A stretch of DNA of 41,076 nucleotides from Lachnospiraceae bacterium (GCA_017440575.1 JAFSGY010000048.1:1-41076); one strand, 5' to 3'. Positions 1 to 10,046 are shown, numbered from the stretch's first letter. Made by a program: numbers and translations. The notes: generated from the sequence alone by a model not told the origin.

Positions 1-183
1 GTTCATGCGGTTTGTTCCTGCACCGATGACACCTCTTAATCCACCAGTACCAAACTCTAATTCTTTATAGAAACGGTCTTCGATTTCTCCCTCATTATCA
101 CGAATTGCCAGGAGCTCGTCTTTAGTTGCCTGGTCAAAATAATCATCATTCAACCAGAAGTTAAATTCGTCCATGTAACTCAT
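1..183 (-). CDS. Phosphoglucomutase/phosphomannomutase family, N-terminal 61 residues (runs off window)
   Basis: The visible N-terminus contains [19 protein letters not shown], the conserved early segment of the alpha-D-phosphohexomutase superfamily (the family lying before the catalytic-serine loop). Such enzymes interconvert hexose-1-phosphate and hexose-6-phosphate in the cytoplasm and would feed glucose-1-phosphate to the RfbA reaction encoded further along. The start is an ATG at 183 with GGAGGT seven bases upstream. The active-site serine and the remaining domains lie outside the window, so substrate preference cannot be judged. It has its own promoter and is probably transcribed separately from the glycosyltransferase genes upstream of it. 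Confidence 0.85.
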   Translation of the reverse strand, partial: MSYMDEFNFWLNDDYFDQATKDELLAIRDNEGEIEDRFYKELEFGTGGLRGVIGAGTNRMN

Positions 184-234
184 TTCATCTACCTCCATTA
201 TCTCTCTCATAGTTCTATTATCTATGACACTATC

Positions 235-263
235 ATTAAACCAAAAATAGACTAATATTTCAA
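235..263 (-). promoter_or_regulatory. Sigma-A type promoter of the phosphohexomutase gene
   Basis: On the minus strand TTGAAA (263-258) and TTTAAT (240-235) are separated by 17 bases, each matching the consensus hexamers at five of six positions. The expected start of transcription is about 50 bases before the ATG at 183. Prediction from sequence only. Confidence 0.6.
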
Positions 264-334
264 GGTTTTATGTGTTTTTAGCTAAATTTAATCGAATCTT
301 TTTAAAAAATACATAAATTTGTGTCGCATTTTAT

Positions 335-2329
335 CTAATCTAACGTCGTTTTTAACGAATAATCACTGTAATCTAAGGAGAAGTTCGGATTATAATATGG
401 GTCACCCTTTTCCAAAATCTCTTTCCATTTGTTTCGAAAATGATCTGCTTCCTCTTCATAGCGCTTTGCCTTTGCCTCATCCTGAATATCAATTCCTCTT
501 GACGCAGATTCAAAATGATACAACTCCGCAAATGGCGTAAAGACATTTAAGTAGCCGTTTTCTCTGAGACGCAGACAAAAATCAACATCATTCAACGCAA
601 TCTTAAAGGATTCATCCAAGCCGCCAAGCTCCTCAAACAGACTGCGACGCACCATCAGACACGCTCCGGTAACCGCGGAAACATTCTGTGCATAACACAA
701 TCTTCCCATATAGCCAAGATTATCGTGATTAATTTTATAATGTGTATGACCTGCCGTTCTATGAGCACCAAGTCCCAATACAATACCTGCATGCTGAATC
801 GTGTGGTCTCCATAATAAAGCTTAGCACCAACCGCTCCTACATCCGGACGCTGTGCATACATCAGCATAGCCTCTAGCCAATTCATCGTAATAACCTGTG
901 TATCATTATTTAATAACAGCAGATATTCTCCTGTTGCATGCTTGGCACCAAAGTTATTGATTTTGGAATAATTAAACTCACCTTGATACGTAACAACCTT
1001 GATTTTCTCCTGATTCTCAAGAGTTTTATAATATGCAAAGGTAGCATCTTCAGTGCTGTTATTCTCAATAATAATCACTTCATAATTATCATAGGTAGAA
1101 CGCTCCTTAATCGAGTCTAAACATCTCCTTAAATCATCTACATGATCCTTATTCGGAATCAGAATCGAGATTTTATCCTCCTTCTGAATCTCATACTTAA
1201 TCTCAAAAATGGTTTCAAAAGCTCTCGTACTTTTAATCTCAAAATTCTTGTAGCCATTTCTGGTTAAATGGTCTGCAACTGCCCCCTTTGCCGCTGCAAT
1301 GGCATAAGGTTTTGCACTAATATCACTGGCAACACTCGCCTTATGAGAACGCCAATAATACATAAGCTTTGGAACATGAACAATATTCTTGGCATTTGAG
1401 GTCAATCTAAGAATCATATCATGATCCTGACTTCCATCGAATCCACTGCGGAACAGTTCCGTTCCTTCCAGCAATTCTCTTGCAAACACACTAAAATGAC
1501 AGATGTAATTATTTGCCCTCAGATTATCAACCGAAAAATCCGGCTTAAAATGAAGTGTAATCATATTGTCAATACTATCGCCCTTAAAGGTAGTTTCATC
1601 ACAGTAAATATAATCTGCATTCTGCTCATTAATCACTTTAACATATTCATACAAAACAGAAGGATGCAACACATCATCATGGTCAAAAAGTCCAATATAC
1701 TCACCAGTAGCAAGCCTATAACACTGGTTAGTATTGCCTGCAATTCCTTCATTCTTCTCAAGCTTATGATATACAATCCTGCTATCGGTTGCTACATATT
1801 CTTTACATCGTACGCCAACCTCTGCATGTTCTGCATCCGAGCCATCTGCCAAACACAACTCCCAGTTCTGATAGGTTTGATTTCTTACGGAATCAATCAT
1901 CTCATTTAAAAAATTCATCGGTGTATTATATAAAGGAACCAGAATACTAATCTTTACCATGCGGTCAAATTGTGTTTCCCTTTGCTTCTGTGCTTCCTCC
2001 TGCGATGGGAAACTTGCCGTTCCATGCAGTTTCTTTGCTTCTTGCTCCATTTTCTTCTGGCGAAGCTTTCTTGCAATATTCCTTGGGCCTCCTAAGTTTC
2101 TTACACGTCTGTAATTACGAAGTCCCCAATGCATACCTGCTCGAAGGGGCTTCGACGCCTTCCAGACAGGATTATTTTTAATTCTATCCAATTGAAATTG
2201 AAGATTATCTGCCTCGTTTTTTGCATCTGCAAGTCTTCCTGCCAAGGAAGCCGCACGCGCCTTCTCCTGCTCATATGCCTCTCTAAAAAAATGTGCCTCT
2301 TCTTCAGGAGTGTTCCACTGATTCTCCAT
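335..2329 (-). CDS. Two-domain GT2 glycosyltransferase with N-terminal coiled coil
   Basis: A 664-residue cytoplasmic protein. Residues about 10-52 are charged and heptad-like (coiled coil), followed by a basic stretch to about 120. A first GT-A domain starts near 126 (ISILVPLYN) and has DHDD at 216-219 as the DXD-like metal site. A second GT-A domain starts near 385 (ISILIPNKD) with a NND triplet near 475 and a late ALNDVDFCLRL motif. This two-domain GT2 layout is common in rhamnose-containing polymer clusters, where each domain can add a different linkage. The ATG at 2329 has GGAGGT five bases upstream. It is the last gene of the operon, 31 bases after the previous one. Acceptor and sugar cannot be told from sequence. 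Confidence 0.85.
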   Translation of the reverse strand: MENQWNTPEEEAHFFREAYEQEKARAASLAGRLADAKNEADNLQFQLDRIKNNPVWKASKPLRAGMHWGLRNYRRVRNLGGPRNIARKLRQKKMEQEAKKLHGTASFPSQEEAQKQRETQFDRMVKISILVPLYNTPMNFLNEMIDSVRNQTYQNWELCLADGSDAEHAEVGVRCKEYVATDSRIVYHKLEKNEGIAGNTNQCYRLATGEYIGLFDHDDVLHPSVLYEYVKVINEQNADYIYCDETTFKGDSIDNMITLHFKPDFSVDNLRANNYICHFSVFARELLEGTELFRSGFDGSQDHDMILRLTSNAKNIVHVPKLMYYWRSHKASVASDISAKPYAIAAAKGAVADHLTRNGYKNFEIKSTRAFETIFEIKYEIQKEDKISILIPNKDHVDDLRRCLDSIKERSTYDNYEVIIIENNSTEDATFAYYKTLENQEKIKVVTYQGEFNYSKINNFGAKHATGEYLLLLNNDTQVITMNWLEAMLMYAQRPDVGAVGAKLYYGDHTIQHAGIVLGLGAHRTAGHTHYKINHDNLGYMGRLCYAQNVSAVTGACLMVRRSLFEELGGLDESFKIALNDVDFCLRLRENGYLNVFTPFAELYHFESASRGIDIQDEAKAKRYEEEADHFRNKWKEILEKGDPYYNPNFSLDYSDYSLKTTLD

Positions 2330-2360
2330 ATTCTACCTCCGTCTGACTGTTCTTTACGTT

Positions 2361-4478
2361 CTACACGTTAATAATACAATCCTTCTTCCAACATATTTTT
2401 CTTTTCATCCATAGCTGCTTTTTGGTATCAACTAATATTCCAATTTGATACTCTCCACTCACAAGCATATTTTTGTCCACTAAACACTGAATGCCTGCTA
2501 AAGCAGTATTCTTTGTACAAACTCTTACGTTTTCCGCCCTATCCTGAAACAAAGCATCCACATCATAACGTAGCTTTGGATAGATTGTAAGCTCGTATAT
2601 CTCTTGATTTTTAATATTTTTTAGCAAAAGAGTCCTCTCCAATACCGCATTATCATGCTCTCTCATCACATACCAGCCCTGTATCGCGACCGTTCCCTCC
2701 GTATCGGATACCTCAGCCAGGTCTATCTCAAACATAGACAAGTTCTCTCCAGTTAATTTCCGAATATACTTATTCTGATGCTCCTTTGGAAGCTTTCCTA
2801 CCTCCGCTAAACTCAAAAGCCTTGGCCTGCTTATCTTATCATAAGGATACAGATAATTACAGCTATATGCCACATCTTTTTTCCACTGCACCAGATGTTC
2901 ACTATAAAACGGGTCTTTCGTCTTTAATAACAGATGTTTTTTATATAACATTGTCTTTTCCTGTTCAAGCCTTGCTTTCTTTTCAGGACTATTATCATGA
3001 CCACGACTCAATGACTCATGATGAAGTAGTACCACATCATTTCTCTGAACATTATAATATCCTTTTTCATACAGCTTAAAGCATAACTCGACATCATTAT
3101 ATGCTACTGCAAGTTCTTCGTCAAAGCCCCCAACTTCCCAAAAGCATTCTCTTCTTACCATAAGACATGCTGCTGTTACAGCAAGCATATTATAGGTGAG
3201 CCGGTTATGTCCATGATAAAGGTCTCCCTTATCCTCCATACCTGCAAGCTTATGTGCAGGGCCGATTCCCATATTCGTGATCCCTACATGCTGGATACGA
3301 TATGCTTCACTTTCCTCAGCCTTTGGATAATACAGCTTAGCTCCAACAGCACCTACATGTGCCATCTGAGCCTGTTCTTTCATTCTTCTAAGCCATGAAG
3401 CATCTATGATTTCTATATCATCATTCAAAAATAACAGTAGTTCTCCTTTTGCGGCTCGTGCACCAAGATTACACATTTTTGAAAAATTGAACTCTGCCTT
3501 TTGATAAATATGTTGTATTGACAGCGGCGATTTTGGTTCCTCATCATCTGCCCACTTTAAATCATAATCCTCCTGTGCCTGTGTAATCAGTTCTCTTATG
3601 CACACAAGCTCCTGTTCTGTGCTTCCGTTATCCACGAGAATAATTTCGTAATATGGATAATCTGTGAATTCAACCAAGGTTAACAAGCATCTTTTCAGAA
3701 TATTACTATTATCTTTGCTAGGAATCACGATACTTATCAGACTACTATCATTATTTTGTTTACATAACACTATGTTTTCTTGTTTTGCATTTGCATTTGA
3801 AATTTGCATTTCATTTTCAATAAGCTTTTCTCTATTTTCTTCGGTGTAAGTTTCATTATCCTTCATTTTGACTTCATTGGTAAACAAAATCTCTGAAATA
3901 TGTCCTGCATAATTGTTTTTCTCAGTAATCCTTTTCACTATTTCATAGATACTTTGCTGTTTTTTTCCCGCCAAAAGCTCTACTAACGCCGCTCCACGAA
4001 CGGCAAATATCTTTCCAAAATAGAAAAAAGAACGTAAGGTATCCGGTGAATAATCCGGCTTAAACCACGGTTTCCCCCGATAATATGAGGTATCTTTAAA
4101 ACGATATGCAAGAGCCTGTTCTGTTTCCTGAACCTTTTCTCCATAAAATTCCTGAAGTTCTCCAAGGTAATCCTCATCAGCATAGACAATTTCCACATTC
4201 TCATGTTTTTCAAAATACTCTGCAAAAAAATATTCTGCGTCCTGCTCCAAAAAGCCTTTGGCACCATAAAACAAGACAAAATCTGTATCAGGCAACACCT
4301 CAGCAGAATCTTTTACTACCGTTTCCAGACTATCCTCACACGAGAAAAAGGGAAGCTTCAAAATATGCTTCCCTTTTATTAGTTTTCGTTCTATCTGCTG
4401 TGCACTTTTGCGTTCCTTCAACCATTGAAGGTATGGTGTCTGTTGTTCAAACAGACTTTTTTCATAACTGCTTATCAT
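2361..4478 (-). CDS. Large GT2 glycosyltransferase with C-terminal beta-rich domain
   Basis: A 705-residue protein. The N-terminal third (about 50-220) looks like a degenerate GT-A half with YADEDY near residue 103. A full GT2 domain begins near 250 (ISIVIPSKD) with LNDDIEI as the metal-binding motif and a late AYNDVELCFKL motif. The last roughly 110 residues (from QGWYV) are predicted beta-rich and resemble the end of the next gene, so the two are paralogues. Its ATG overlaps the stop of the preceding gene in an ATGA arrangement, indicating translational coupling. Probably extends the same cell-wall polymer as its neighbours. The sugar donor is unknown. Confidence 0.85.
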   Translation of the reverse strand: MISSYEKSLFEQQTPYLQWLKERKSAQQIERKLIKGKHILKLPFFSCEDSLETVVKDSAEVLPDTDFVLFYGAKGFLEQDAEYFFAEYFEKHENVEIVYADEDYLGELQEFYGEKVQETEQALAYRFKDTSYYRGKPWFKPDYSPDTLRSFFYFGKIFAVRGAALVELLAGKKQQSIYEIVKRITEKNNYAGHISEILFTNEVKMKDNETYTEENREKLIENEMQISNANAKQENIVLCKQNNDSSLISIVIPSKDNSNILKRCLLTLVEFTDYPYYEIILVDNGSTEQELVCIRELITQAQEDYDLKWADDEEPKSPLSIQHIYQKAEFNFSKMCNLGARAAKGELLLFLNDDIEIIDASWLRRMKEQAQMAHVGAVGAKLYYPKAEESEAYRIQHVGITNMGIGPAHKLAGMEDKGDLYHGHNRLTYNMLAVTAACLMVRRECFWEVGGFDEELAVAYNDVELCFKLYEKGYYNVQRNDVVLLHHESLSRGHDNSPEKKARLEQEKTMLYKKHLLLKTKDPFYSEHLVQWKKDVAYSCNYLYPYDKISRPRLLSLAEVGKLPKEHQNKYIRKLTGENLSMFEIDLAEVSDTEGTVAIQGWYVMREHDNAVLERTLLLKNIKNQEIYELTIYPKLRYDVDALFQDRAENVRVCTKNTALAGIQCLVDKNMLVSGEYQIGILVDTKKQLWMKRKICWKKDCIINV

Positions 4479-6544
4479 GCCTCAATCTCCAACTGCTTCT
4501 GGGTATTACGATAAAGTCTCTGTCTCGAACAGCCATCCTTGGCAGTCAGCCATAAATCATAAGTTCCCGGCGGAAGCGATCCTTCATAAATCCAACAACA
4601 GAAGCCTGTCATCTCTACATTGGTTTCATCCGGTAAGATAGCCGCTACATCCTTACGATAGCGCTTCATAATCGGAATCTCCCAAACCTTTCCTTCCGCA
4701 TTCTTTAAGAGAAGCTTCATCTTATATCTAGCATTGTCTACACCCGGCACATAAGCCCATCCTTTTACCAGATAATAGGATTTCTTGCGACTTCCAGCCT
4801 TTAAAAACTTCTCTTTGCCACAGTTCTCCACCACAATCATAATCGCCTGATTCATGCGTTTCTCACTTGGAAGGCTCTTGCCCTCAGACACCTGATCCTG
4901 ATAGCCTGTCATATCTGCAAACTCATAACCCTCAAGCCATCTGCACTGATATTCCGGTTCTCCACTGTTCATAAGAGTTCCATTAAACGGATCCTGTCGA
5001 TACAACTTAGCATGGCGCTTATACAAAACATCCATTTCTTCCAACAGTCTCTTAAGCTTCTTCTCATCCTGCATATCATCACCACGACTTAGCGATTCAT
5101 GATGATACAAAACAACGTCATTTCTCTGCACATTATAGAGTCCCTTTTCACAGATTCTAAAACACATATCCACATCATTATAAGCAACCTTTAATCCTTC
5201 ATAAAGACCGCCAATCTTCATATAAATGTCACGCTTCATCAACAGACACGCTGCAGTTACACCTATCATGTCATAGATTAATTTGTTGCGTCCATAGTAA
5301 TAGCTCTCCGCATCTGACATTTGCTTAAGCTTATGCCCCGGGCCATAAATGGTATTCGTAATTCCTGCATGCTGAATCAAATCAGAATTAGGGTATAGCA
5401 GCTTTGCTCCTACCGATCCTACGTGTGGAAGTGATGCCTGCCCCACCATTCTGGTAAGCCAGCTTCCCTCAATAACCTCCATATCGTCATTTAACAACAG
5501 GATATATTCACCTTTTGCGTTTTTTACACCAATATTACACATCTTAGAGAAGTTGAATTCCATTGGCTGATACAAATACGTAAAGGCACATTCCTCACGA
5601 AAAGCCTCCAGCATCATCCTTGCCTGAGCTGTACTTCCGTTATCTACTACAATAATCTCAAAATTCTTATATTCCGTAAAACGGTAAACCGAGCGAATAC
5701 ACTGCTTTAAAATATCTACATGATCCTTGGAAGGAATAATAATACTAATCAATGGATTATCCTGCACTGCATAAATCGGATACGTATATCCCGACTTTTC
5801 ATCCTTAACAAGCTTCCCCTTCAAACCACGTCTTTGCATAGCTAACTCTCGGATGAAATCATAATCTGTTCCCTCGCCGATTAGCCCTGTCCTATGCATC
5901 GCCTTATATTCAGCTTCTTCTCTTGTCTTAGCAGACAGATATGTATGGAACAGTATCTTCTCAATATGTCCGGCACGCTTTCCATTCTCTGTAACCTGCA
6001 ACACAAAATCATACAGATTCATACGCCAATCATCCATACCAAGCCATTTCAAATTAGCAAAGGCCTTTCTACGAACCGCAAACACATTTCCAAAATATAA
6101 AAATGAGAACAATGTATCCGGTGACCACATAGGCTTTACCCAAGGACACATTCTATGTGCAATCTCATTATCTGGATTCTCTTCCTCCTTCTCAGGAAGC
6201 ATCCAGATATCTTCATCACCATATACAATATCTATATCCTTATGACTATCAAAATATTGCATTACCTCTTTGAATGCATTTACACCAATTTTTCCCTCTC
6301 GCGAAACAAACAAAATGATATCTTTTTTTAGATCCTTTAAATCAAACTTCTCTCCACACATATCCATATATACAACAGAAAGAGAAGGATAAGACTCCTC
6401 CTCTCCCTCCTGCTGTAACGCATGCTCTGTTTCACGTATCCACATCAGATACGGATCGCTTTGACAGCGAAGCGAATTCTGATATTCCTCTATACAATTC
6501 TGATACAGCCTGTCCTGTATTGCTGACTTGATTTTTTTAATCAC
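4475..6544 (-). CDS. Large GT2 glycosyltransferase, paralogue of the following gene
   Basis: A 689-residue protein built like the gene after it: a degenerate N-terminal GT-A half (with VYGDEDIW), a complete GT2 domain (ISIIIPSKD, then LNDDMEV and AYNDVDMCFRI), and a beta-rich C-terminal domain containing KGWAYVPGVDNARYK. I prefer the GTG at 6544 because GGAGGGAG lies seven bases before it and this start leaves a 38-base gap after the upstream gene. An ATG at 6607 in the same frame would add 21 residues and overlap the upstream gene by 25 bases, with only a weak ribosome site. The role is polymer extension together with the neighbouring glycosyltransferases; linkage unknown. Confidence 0.82.
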   Translation of the reverse strand: MIKKIKSAIQDRLYQNCIEEYQNSLRCQSDPYLMWIRETEHALQQEGEEESYPSLSVVYMDMCGEKFDLKDLKKDIILFVSREGKIGVNAFKEVMQYFDSHKDIDIVYGDEDIWMLPEKEEENPDNEIAHRMCPWVKPMWSPDTLFSFLYFGNVFAVRRKAFANLKWLGMDDWRMNLYDFVLQVTENGKRAGHIEKILFHTYLSAKTREEAEYKAMHRTGLIGEGTDYDFIRELAMQRRGLKGKLVKDEKSGYTYPIYAVQDNPLISIIIPSKDHVDILKQCIRSVYRFTEYKNFEIIVVDNGSTAQARMMLEAFREECAFTYLYQPMEFNFSKMCNIGVKNAKGEYILLLNDDMEVIEGSWLTRMVGQASLPHVGSVGAKLLYPNSDLIQHAGITNTIYGPGHKLKQMSDAESYYYGRNKLIYDMIGVTAACLLMKRDIYMKIGGLYEGLKVAYNDVDMCFRICEKGLYNVQRNDVVLYHHESLSRGDDMQDEKKLKRLLEEMDVLYKRHAKLYRQDPFNGTLMNSGEPEYQCRWLEGYEFADMTGYQDQVSEGKSLPSEKRMNQAIMIVVENCGKEKFLKAGSRKKSYYLVKGWAYVPGVDNARYKMKLLLKNAEGKVWEIPIMKRYRKDVAAILPDETNVEMTGFCCWIYEGSLPPGTYDLWLTAKDGCSRQRLYRNTQKQLEIEA

Positions 6545-6582
6545 GCAGGCTCTCCCTCCACAACCAGTTTTATAGTGCATTT

Positions 6583-8661
6583 TTATGGAAATAGCTTCCT
6601 CCACCATGGCTCATTAGCCTTTTCCAGAGCAAGATGCAATTGTTCATCCTTTTTCTGATTATTCCGAATCATCTGACGAGCCATTTCTTCCGGCATTTCG
6701 ATAATATCCATCGTAAATACTAATTCTTTGCCACCATTGCAACTAATAATAATATTCGGATCTTCTGTTCCAAATATCACAGAATGTTCATCAATCCAGT
6801 CACCATTGGCAAATATCTCTTCTTTTACATAGCTCTTATCATCCACGCGCAATTCTTTTAATGTTACCGCACATGCATAAGAACATGGATCAATTCTAAT
6901 CTGTTTTACCCCTTCCGGAAGAATAATCTCTTTTTTCGTTTCCGTTCCCTTTGATGCCTTCTCACTTAAAATAACAGAATTCTCGCCCGTGAATCCCTCT
7001 CCAAAGTCCCAAAACAGCTGGATACTATACTTCATATCCACACGGTTAATAGAACGCATCATTTCATCCAGCTCATATGCTTCGTAGCCAATAAGCTCAC
7101 GCATGTCTCCTACTGCAGCACGCTTGCCTGTAATGAACTTCTGAAACTCTCTTTCCTCTTCTATATACTCCGCAACCTCTTCTTCCGTCAATCCTAAGAT
7201 ATCCTGATACAAAAGCTCCTCGCATACCTTTCTGGACGCACTGCCAAGCATATAATTATAAAAGGCTCGAAACGCAATCTCCCTCACCGGAACATGCTTC
7301 TCATAGGTCCACTCGTAATCAATAACCTGCCAAATATCATCCCTAATAATGATATTTCCAAAAATAAAATCGATATTACTTACATTGCACTCCTCACCAT
7401 ACGCAAGCCAGTGCATATATTCCTGAATCAAAGCCTTGAATCCCTCTACATCCGCTACTTCCAGCCTCTGATCAAGCATCTCCTCTAAGGTAATTCCCTC
7501 GCAGAATGGAAACGACAGATTCACACCTTTTCTAACGCACACATTCATTTGAACCTTCGTATCTGCATATCTTTTAGAAAGAAGCTCGTATGCCTTGGCC
7601 GTATTCAAAATATGACCCGTAGCCTCCTTCGTGGCTGGAATTTTTTCCACATGCAATTCCTTAAAGGCATTTTCAAATATGGTAGTACGTATTGCCCAAG
7701 GATTTGCTCTATCGTTAGAAAATTTGGTATAAACCTCCTTTAACTCCTTACCTACAATAAGCAGATAAGAATTGGAGAATAACGGAAATTCCTCTTCTTC
7801 GATTATTTGATCAAATACAAGCTTCTCATCAAAAAGCAACAGCCTGTCCCTATCAAAATTTCTCAGATTATTAGAAAGCTCTCCCTTTTTTGGCAAGTAA
7901 CGGTCTGAATAAACAGTTGTAGCAAATTTATAATCCGGATATGGATAATAAAAGGCATACTGATTAATATCCACACTCTTAAGAATCTTCTCTAATCCCT
8001 TTTTCGTAAAGGTTCTTGCTGCACCACCGGTAGGATATCCCTGAAGCCCCGCAAAAAAGCTTCCCACATGGTCTTCTCTACAACCAGCCCAATACTTTAA
8101 GCCAAACTTATTCTCAATAGCAATCACCATTCGTCCATTCATGCCACGATGACGATTACAGATTTTCATAAAGTCTTCATATGGAGTATTTCCTCCAATA
8201 TAAGACTGACCATATTCAAATACACCAATCAGGAATACATAATCATAATCGCAAGGAAGATTCGGCTCAATATCCTGAAAATTACCAACCATAATAGTAA
8301 TATTATCTTTATCCTGATTACGATATGCATTCACAAGGCTTCTCTTCTTGGAAAGTTCAATACAAGTAACACTTCCAGCCTTTTGTGCCAGTGTTCCTGT
8401 AATAGCACCACAGCCCGAGCCAATCTCTAGCACCTTATCCGTTTTCTTCAATGGAATCCAATCGATTATATTGGTACGAAATGGCGATAAATGATAAAAC
8501 ACCGGCCAATTCTTCTTTTCCTCAATAATCTCCGGGAACTCCTGAGGTGTATGCTCCTTTACAATTGCCAATAACTCATCCTCAACTGTTCCGTCTGAAT
8601 AAAAGTCTTCTCCCGGATAATATGTTAAATCGAGAGTAACATTTCCTACTTTTTCCGTCAT
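6583..8661 (-). CDS. Fused SAM methyltransferase and kinase-like protein (WbdD-like chain terminator candidate)
   Basis: A 692-residue protein. Residues 70-230 form a class I SAM methyltransferase with motif I LEIGSGCGAIT at 78-88 and the acidic ribose-binding residue in CIELS. From about 305 a kinase-like fold follows: YTKFSNDR (candidate ATP lysine 313), a D-x4-N catalytic-loop signature (D431, N436) and DYEW (D448) at the metal position. The region 540-660 is beta-rich, and the end is a short charged helix. A methyltransferase followed by a kinase is the layout of WbdD, which caps the growing O9a chain in E. coli and stops elongation. The gene lies 11 bases after wzt, in keeping with such a role. 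AAGGAG precedes the ATG. No HxD histidine is present at the loop, so kinase activity is uncertain. Confidence 0.72.
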   Translation of the reverse strand: MTEKVGNVTLDLTYYPGEDFYSDGTVEDELLAIVKEHTPQEFPEIIEEKKNWPVFYHLSPFRTNIIDWIPLKKTDKVLEIGSGCGAITGTLAQKAGSVTCIELSKKRSLVNAYRNQDKDNITIMVGNFQDIEPNLPCDYDYVFLIGVFEYGQSYIGGNTPYEDFMKICNRHRGMNGRMVIAIENKFGLKYWAGCREDHVGSFFAGLQGYPTGGAARTFTKKGLEKILKSVDINQYAFYYPYPDYKFATTVYSDRYLPKKGELSNNLRNFDRDRLLLFDEKLVFDQIIEEEEFPLFSNSYLLIVGKELKEVYTKFSNDRANPWAIRTTIFENAFKELHVEKIPATKEATGHILNTAKAYELLSKRYADTKVQMNVCVRKGVNLSFPFCEGITLEEMLDQRLEVADVEGFKALIQEYMHWLAYGEECNVSNIDFIFGNIIIRDDIWQVIDYEWTYEKHVPVREIAFRAFYNYMLGSASRKVCEELLYQDILGLTEEEVAEYIEEEREFQKFITGKRAAVGDMRELIGYEAYELDEMMRSINRVDMKYSIQLFWDFGEGFTGENSVILSEKASKGTETKKEIILPEGVKQIRIDPCSYACAVTLKELRVDDKSYVKEEIFANGDWIDEHSVIFGTEDPNIIISCNGGKELVFTMDIIEMPEEMARQMIRNNQKKDEQLHLALEKANEPWWRKLFP

Positions 8662-8672
8662 GGAATAACTCC

Positions 8673-9995
8673 TTATGCTTTTTTATACTGTATAATATTA
8701 TCTGCTTCCCTGACATCCTCTACGGTAATCGCAGATTCCATATCATAAAATCCAACGGTATTCTTATCAGATATTACTGTTACATCTAATGCATCGTATA
8801 ATCTGTGATAAACCTGAAAATCATTTCCATCATAACCAGTAACTCCAAAGGACAACAGATACTCGCCTCCTTGCAGGGTCATTCTCTGCTTAAAGGTAAT
8901 TTCCTTCACAGTCCCCGCCTTTACAGGCTCTAGAAACGCCTTTTCAAACATGGTATTCGTTCCTGTAATTTCCGTACCTTTTACATTCTTCACTGTAAAA
9001 GCAAAAATCGGTGCCGGAATATCATCATAAAAACGCACACGCATATGAATTCCAAAATTCATTCCCTTAATAATGGCATTCGACCTTGTACCATTATCAT
9101 CTGTAAGATAGATTTCTTCAATCTCTGCCTGCTTCGTGCCATATTCTAACGTCTTAGTATCTTCTAGTTTATTTTCCTTTTTACGGACAGCCTCCTGAAG
9201 CTCCTCATCCCCCAAAAGATTCTCATTCTCCGATTCCGATGTCTGATACTGCCCTACTAATACACGTTTAAAATCATCAATCATCTCTTTTGGGCTTCCC
9301 TCTCCAAGCTTAACACCTTGGTCTAGCAGAATAACCCTGTCACAATACTTTGCTATACTACTCAAATCATGACTTACAAAGATAATAGTCTTGCCCATTT
9401 CTTTGAATTCCTCAAACTTATGAAAACATTTGGCTTGAAAGAATACATCCCCTACGGACAATGCCTCATCAACGATCAAAATTTCCGGTTCAATATTAAT
9501 TCCTACGGAAAACGCAAGACGAACAAACATACCACTGGAATAGGTCTTACATGGCTGATTCACATAATCTCCAATATCCGCAAAATCCAAAATATCCTGA
9601 AGCTTTGCATCAATCTCTTCCTCTGAAAAACCATTCATCGTACCATTCAGATATATATTTTCTAATCCGGTATATTCCATATTAAAGCCTGCACCAAGCT
9701 CTAATAATGCAGAGATTCTACCATTTACTGACACATTACCATTTGTTTGATTTAATACACCGGTAATAATCTTCAAAATGGTAGACTTACCGGAACCATT
9801 TGTTCCTATAATACCAACACATTCACCCTTTTTTACATGAAAACTCACATTAGAAAGAGCATATTTCTCATGGTATTTTTTCTGCTTTGACAAGCCTAAC
9901 GCTTCAAACATTCTGTCACGCGGTCTGTCATACAGCTTATATATCTTATTCACGTTCTCCACCGCAATAGCGATTTCTTCACGTTCCTTACTCAT
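8673..9995 (-). CDS. wzt: ABC transporter ATPase for polysaccharide export (Wzt) with C-terminal glycan-binding domain
   Basis: A 440-residue protein. The ATPase domain has Walker A GTNGSGKST (64-72), signature YSSGM (152-156), Walker B ILIVDEAL (172-179) and switch histidine 209. A linker of about 240-285 leads to a C-terminal beta-sandwich of roughly 150 residues, the kind that in Wzt proteins of capped O-antigens reads the chain end. TagH-type ATPases without such a domain are shorter or carry unrelated tails. It pairs with the permease gene just upstream (51-base gap). The ATG at 9995 has AAAGG nine bases before it. Predicted to power export of the undecaprenyl-linked polymer across the membrane. 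Confidence 0.92.
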   Translation of the reverse strand: MSKEREEIAIAVENVNKIYKLYDRPRDRMFEALGLSKQKKYHEKYALSNVSFHVKKGECVGIIGTNGSGKSTILKIITGVLNQTNGNVSVNGRISALLELGAGFNMEYTGLENIYLNGTMNGFSEEEIDAKLQDILDFADIGDYVNQPCKTYSSGMFVRLAFSVGINIEPEILIVDEALSVGDVFFQAKCFHKFEEFKEMGKTIIFVSHDLSSIAKYCDRVILLDQGVKLGEGSPKEMIDDFKRVLVGQYQTSESENENLLGDEELQEAVRKKENKLEDTKTLEYGTKQAEIEEIYLTDDNGTRSNAIIKGMNFGIHMRVRFYDDIPAPIFAFTVKNVKGTEITGTNTMFEKAFLEPVKAGTVKEITFKQRMTLQGGEYLLSFGVTGYDGNDFQVYHRLYDALDVTVISDKNTVGFYDMESAITVEDVREADNIIQYKKA

Positions 9996-10015
9996 AATCT
10001 AAAACCTTTCGTAAT

Positions 10016-10032
10016 TATTCAGTACCTGAATA
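10016..10032. repeat. Perfect inverted repeat between wzm and wzt
   Basis: TATTCAG and CTGAATA flank a three-base TAC loop, a perfect 7-bp hairpin in the short gap between the permease and ATPase genes. No T-run follows it on the minus strand, so it is more likely an RNA processing or stability element than a terminator. Confidence 0.4.
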
Positions 10033-10046
10033 GCTACAACCTTTCA

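Noticed and set aside
1421-1909. 162-codon plus-strand ORF opposite the last glycosyltransferase gene
   Set aside because: No ribosome site, no domain, and the minus-strand frame encodes conserved GT2 motifs throughout.
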